NCBI GenBank assembly: GCA_964365465.1
Contig: CAYIPT010000025.1
Coordinates: 1-7,749, forward strand
Direction: 5' to 3'
DNA length: 7,749 nt
Source of the DNA: WO2-35-19 sp964365465
GTDB lineage: Bacteria > Patescibacteriota > Minisyncoccia > Phycocordibacterales > WO2-35-19
A program made the position numbers and the translations under genes. A model generated the notes under the pieces. The model made no database searches, was not told the DNA's origin, and saw only the letters and a program-made list of their open reading frames with translations. This document shows positions 5,204 through 7,749 of the stretch, piece by piece. Every line of letters starts with the position of its first letter. Positions within the stretch are counted from its first letter, which is position 1.

Positions 5204-6496
5204 GTGTCAAATTTTAGATTACCAAGTGTTTTAATGTTCGGCTGGGAATTCCCGCCATTTAACAGCGGCGGCTTAGGCGTGGCTTGCGAAGGCCTTTCCA
5301 AAGCGTTGGCGGCCAGCGGCATTGATTTGACCTTCATTTTGCCATTCAAAATTCCCGTTTCCGCCCCTTGGTGCAAATTTGTTTTTGCCAATGAATCTAC
5401 CGATCTTATGAATGAAAAACAAATCAAGAGTTTGTGCGCGGCTTATCAAAGCCACGCGATTAATTCTTTGGAGACCCAAAAATACGGCTTGCCCAAACAT
5501 ATATCGGGCAGTTTGATGGAACGGGTCAGGGCTTATGCTATGGCTGCCGGTTCCATAGCCCAAAAAAACAAACACTCTGTTATTCACGCCCATGACTGGT
5601 TGACTTATCCCGCCGGCATTGCCGCCAAAGAAGTTTCCGGCAAACCATTGGTGGCCCATATACACGCAACCGAATTTGACCGTAGTGGCAGTGACAGCGT
5701 CAATGGTCAAATTTACAATATTGAACTTGAAGGTTTTCGCCGGGCCGATATGATCGTGGCTGTTTCCGGCCGCACAAGAGAAAAAGTGATTCAAAAATAC
5801 GGCATCCCTTCCCATAAAGTGAAAGTGATTCATAACGGAGTGGAATTTCAGAAAAGCAGAAATGCCATTCCGGAAGTTTTTAATAAAATAAAATCCGATG
5901 GCGGCAAAATAGTTTTATTTGCCGGCCGCATCACATTGCAAAAAGGTCCAGATTATTTTGTTTCCATGGCAAAGAAAATTTTACATTATGAACCGAAGAC
6001 ATTTTTTGTGGTTTCTGGCAGCGGAGATATGGAAGGGGCAATGATAAGGCAGGCTGCCAATCTTGGCATCTCCGACAAATTTATTTTCTGCGGTTTTCTG
6101 CGCGGAGAAGAGTTGGCAACAATTTATAGGGACGCTGATATATATGTGATGCCCAGTGTTTCCGAACCATTTGGCTTATTGCCGCTTGAATGCATGATTT
6201 CAGACACGCCAGTTTTAATTTCAAAAGAATCCGGAGTTAGCGAAGTGGTCAGTTGCGCTCTCAAGTCCCACTTTTGGGATGTGGACGATATGGCGGACAA
6301 AGTCATTTCTGTTTTGCGCCATCACAAATTAAAAAATCATTTATCGGTGAATGGCCGGGAAGAAGTAAAAGCTATCCACTGGAAAAAGGCCGCGGAGTCA
6401 CTGATTTCAGTGTATAATTCTCTAGACAATGCCTTCGGTATGTTTTTATTTCCAGGTTCACCAGCCCTTGAGGGTGCGCAAGTACCGCGTCTTTGA
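5204..6496 (+). CDS. GT-B glycosyltransferase (GT4 type, glycogen-synthase-like)
   Basis: This 430-residue enzyme has the two Rossmann-like domains of GT-B transferases. The N-terminal domain starts with VLMFGWEFPPFNSGGLG, whose GGLG loop is typical of glycogen/starch synthases and relatives. HAHDW follows at 128-132, then HATEFD, and AVSGRTREK near the domain junction. The C-terminal domain carries FAGRITLQKGPDYF (A240, G241, R242) and the EX7E motif EPFGLLPLE (E321, E329), which contacts the nucleotide sugar. It probably transfers glucose from ADP- or UDP-glucose to an alpha-glucan, given the GH57 gene after it, but donor and acceptor are not determined. The start is taken as GTG 5204, because ATG 5234 would cut off the first beta strand. 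The last 22 residues overlap the GH57 gene in another frame and look unlike a normal C-terminus. Confidence 0.88.
   Translation: MSNFRLPSVLMFGWEFPPFNSGGLGVACEGLSKALAASGIDLTFILPFKIPVSAPWCKFVFANESTDLMNEKQIKSLCAAYQSHAINSLETQKYGLPKHISGSLMERVRAYAMAAGSIAQKNKHSVIHAHDWLTYPAGIAAKEVSGKPLVAHIHATEFDRSGSDSVNGQIYNIELEGFRRADMIVAVSGRTREKVIQKYGIPSHKVKVIHNGVEFQKSRNAIPEVFNKIKSDGGKIVLFAGRITLQKGPDYFVSMAKKILHYEPKTFFVVSGSGDMEGAMIRQAANLGISDKFIFCGFLRGEELATIYRDADIYVMPSVSEPFGLLPLECMISDTPVLISKESGVSEVVSCALKSHFWDVDDMADKVISVLRHHKLKNHLSVNGREEVKAIHWKKAAESLISVYNSLDNAFGMFLFPGSPALEGAQVPRL
6413..6428 (+). promoter_or_regulatory. Consensus -10 hexamer just before the GH57 start
   Basis: TATAAT occurs exactly at 6413-6418, ten bases before the ATG at 6429, the same geometry as the -10 ahead of secA. 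No convincing -35 is found at the matching distance. The hexamer also encodes Tyr-Asn of the upstream glycosyltransferase, so it may be coincidental. If active, it would produce a leaderless GH57 message independent of the operon. Confidence 0.3.
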
Positions 6497-7688
6497 TGTC
6501 GGACAAAATAGCTCTTATTTTAATGATGAAAGCGGGACTAGCTTAAATAATAAAGCCATAATTGAAAAAGTGGCCGGCAAATGTTATTTGCCGGCTAATG
6601 CTGTTTTGCTCGAAAATATAAAAAACAATCCGGAATTCAAAGCGAGCTTCAGTATTTCTGGTGTGGCCCTGGAACAATTTGAAAAATACAAGCCGGAAGT
6701 GATTGATTCTTTCAGGGCTTTGGTTGATACGGGCAATGTGGAATTGCTTTCGGAGACATATCACCATTCTTTGGCCTCTATTTATAATGAAGAGGAATTT
6801 GAAAACCAAGTCAAACTTCATCGTAAAAAGATTAGAGATCTGTTTGGGGTGACGCCATCTGTTTTTCGCAATACAGAACTTATATATTCAAATGAAATAG
6901 CCAAAATGGCTGAAAAAATGGGCTACAAGGGAATTTTGGCCGAAGGAGCCGACCATATTTTGGGCTGGCGCAGTCCCGCTTTTGTCTATAAACCAACCGA
7001 CTGCCAAAATATAAAATTACTGCTTAAACATTACCGTCTTTCTGATGATATTGCTTTTAGATTTAGCCAGCAAAGTTGGAAAGGGTGGCCTCTGACGGCG
7101 CCAAAATTTGCCGACTGGGTTTCTTCTCATAACGGCAACGGTCATACTATAAATCTTTTTATGGATTATGAGACATTTGGCGAACATCAATGGGAAGACA
7201 CGGGCATATTTGAGTTTCTAAAATATTTGCCGGCCGAGATTTTGAAAAATCCTGATAATAATTTTGCCACTCCGTCGGAAGTTATAGACAGGTATGAAGC
7301 GGTGGGCGAATTGGATGTGCCTTACCCTATTTCTTGGGCCGATATGGAAAGGGATTTATCTGCTTGGATGTCAAATGATTTGCAAAAACAGGCCCTAGAA
7401 ACCGTTTACGATTTTGGTAAAGAAATTGTAAATATAGATGACTGGCAACTCATAGAAGATTGGCGCAAACTCCAAACTTCCGACCATTTCTATTATATGT
7501 GCACCAAGTGGTGGAACGATGGCGATGTCCACAAATATTTCTCACCCTACGAATCACCCTACGAGGCCTTTATCGCCTATATGAATGTCATGCAAGACCT
7601 GCGCCTGCGCCTGACCGACGCCCAAAAAAAACAAGAGCACGGCATCTCTCTCCACCGCGTCAAACCTTTGAGGTTTAGTGAAGTGTGA
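6429..7688 (+). CDS. GH57 family alpha-glucan-acting enzyme (alpha-amylase type)
   Basis: The 419-residue protein carries the GH57 signatures: VHQP (10-13) of motif 1, GNVELLSETYHHS (102-114) of motif 2, FRNTELIYS with the probable nucleophile E150 in motif 3, and FMDYETFGEHQ with the probable acid/base D246 in motif 4. GH57 enzymes are retaining alpha-amylases, 4-alpha-glucanotransferases or branching enzymes with a (beta/alpha)7 barrel. Specificity cannot be read from the sequence, but the amylase-like subgroup, resembling MJ1611-type proteins, is the closest match I can recall. There is no signal peptide, so it acts inside the cell. ATG 6429 is needed because motif 1 starts only nine residues later, which forces a 68-base overlap with the glycosyltransferase gene in the +1 frame. 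The pairing suggests storage or remodelling of an alpha-glucan. Confidence 0.92.
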   Translation: MPSVCFYFQVHQPLRVRKYRVFDVGQNSSYFNDESGTSLNNKAIIEKVAGKCYLPANAVLLENIKNNPEFKASFSISGVALEQFEKYKPEVIDSFRALVDTGNVELLSETYHHSLASIYNEEEFENQVKLHRKKIRDLFGVTPSVFRNTELIYSNEIAKMAEKMGYKGILAEGADHILGWRSPAFVYKPTDCQNIKLLLKHYRLSDDIAFRFSQQSWKGWPLTAPKFADWVSSHNGNGHTINLFMDYETFGEHQWEDTGIFEFLKYLPAEILKNPDNNFATPSEVIDRYEAVGELDVPYPISWADMERDLSAWMSNDLQKQALETVYDFGKEIVNIDDWQLIEDWRKLQTSDHFYYMCTKWWNDGDVHKYFSPYESPYEAFIAYMNVMQDLRLRLTDAQKKQEHGISLHRVKPLRFSEV

Positions 7689-7749
7689 ATAAAAACTGTC
7701 TAAGGTCAGATACATATTGCACTCAATTCTTAATTGGGCGCAAAATGAA
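7685..7749 (+). CDS. Possible start of a further gene, truncated by window end
   Basis: A GTG at 7685-7687 overlaps the GH57 TGA (7686-7688) in a GTGA junction, a common arrangement in tight operons. The frame stays open for all 21 remaining codons, giving (M)NKNCLRSDTYCTQFLIGRKM. It has no Shine-Dalgarno, as with its neighbours, but the stretch is too short to judge coding character and the product is not recognisable. An ATG at 7745 in the same frame is an alternative start, in which case 7689-7744 would be a leader. Confidence 0.3.
   Translation, partial: MNKNCLRSDTYCTQFLIGRKM
7717..7743 (+). other. Imperfect hairpin at the right edge
   Basis: TTGC (7717-7720) pairs with GCAA (7740-7743) and CTCAATT (7722-7728) with AATTGGG (7732-7738), with one G-U pair, one A-C mismatch and a CTT loop. 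The window ends six bases later, so a following T run cannot be checked. It may be a terminator for the operon or a leader structure ahead of the ATG at 7745. Confidence 0.4.

Noticed and set aside
5273..5833. 186-codon open frame on the minus strand
   Set aside because: It is a shadow of the glycosyltransferase coding region, with no plausible start signal and no recognisable domains.
6494..6496. Recoded TGA (glycine, as in Gracilibacteria/Absconditabacteria)
   Set aside because: Reading through TGA in the glycosyltransferase reaches a TAG a few codons later, and the conserved genes contain no in-frame TGA codons, so the standard code fits.
7460..7678. 72-codon + strand frame inside the GH57 gene
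   Set aside because: It is an out-of-frame shadow rich in Arg and Pro, lying within the conserved GH57 C-terminal part.

Overview
The window looks like a chromosomal segment from an AT-rich, gene-dense bacterium of the Patescibacteria (Candidate Phyla Radiation), most likely Parcubacteria-like. This assignment is inferred from gene content and style, not from a marker gene. The grounds are near-zero spacing between genes, almost no Shine-Dalgarno sequences, a reduced SecA, a DUF5674-type small protein and intergenic-type repeats inside a coding sequence. TAA and TGA both act as stops, so the standard bacterial code fits.

Positions 1-396 are the only substantial stretch without a conventional gene. 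It opens with about 60 GC-rich bases that I cannot identify. Next come about 120 bases of extreme AT richness, with overlapping inverted repeats and one perfect DnaA box. A short transcription unit follows: a possible promoter, a good Shine-Dalgarno, a 12-codon lysine-rich ORF, a hairpin and a strong intrinsic terminator. A -10-like element just after the terminator would drive secA with essentially no leader.

From 397 to the end, every gene lies on the + strand in one tight array: secA, a DUF5674-like protein, an unrecognised ~100-residue protein, a DedA/VTT membrane protein, an AI-2E-family (PerM-like) membrane protein, a GT4-type glycosyltransferase of glycogen-synthase style, and a GH57 alpha-glucan hydrolase or transferase. 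Spacings after secA are 4, 1, 1, 23 and 5 bases, then a 68-base overlap between the last two genes. No intrinsic terminator is visible inside the array, so an operon is likely. A further frame begins at 7685 with a GTGA overlap and runs off the window.

The first part of the array concerns protein export and the membrane (SecA, DedA, AI-2E-type). The last two genes form a plausible alpha-glucan (glycogen-like) module, with a GT-B synthase-like enzyme next to a GH57 enzyme. The most unusual points are the architecture of SecA (helical wing domain apparently missing, two repeat-derived insertions translated in frame), the out-of-frame GT/GH57 overlap covering a GH57 active-site motif, and the polybasic mini-ORF unit in front of secA.
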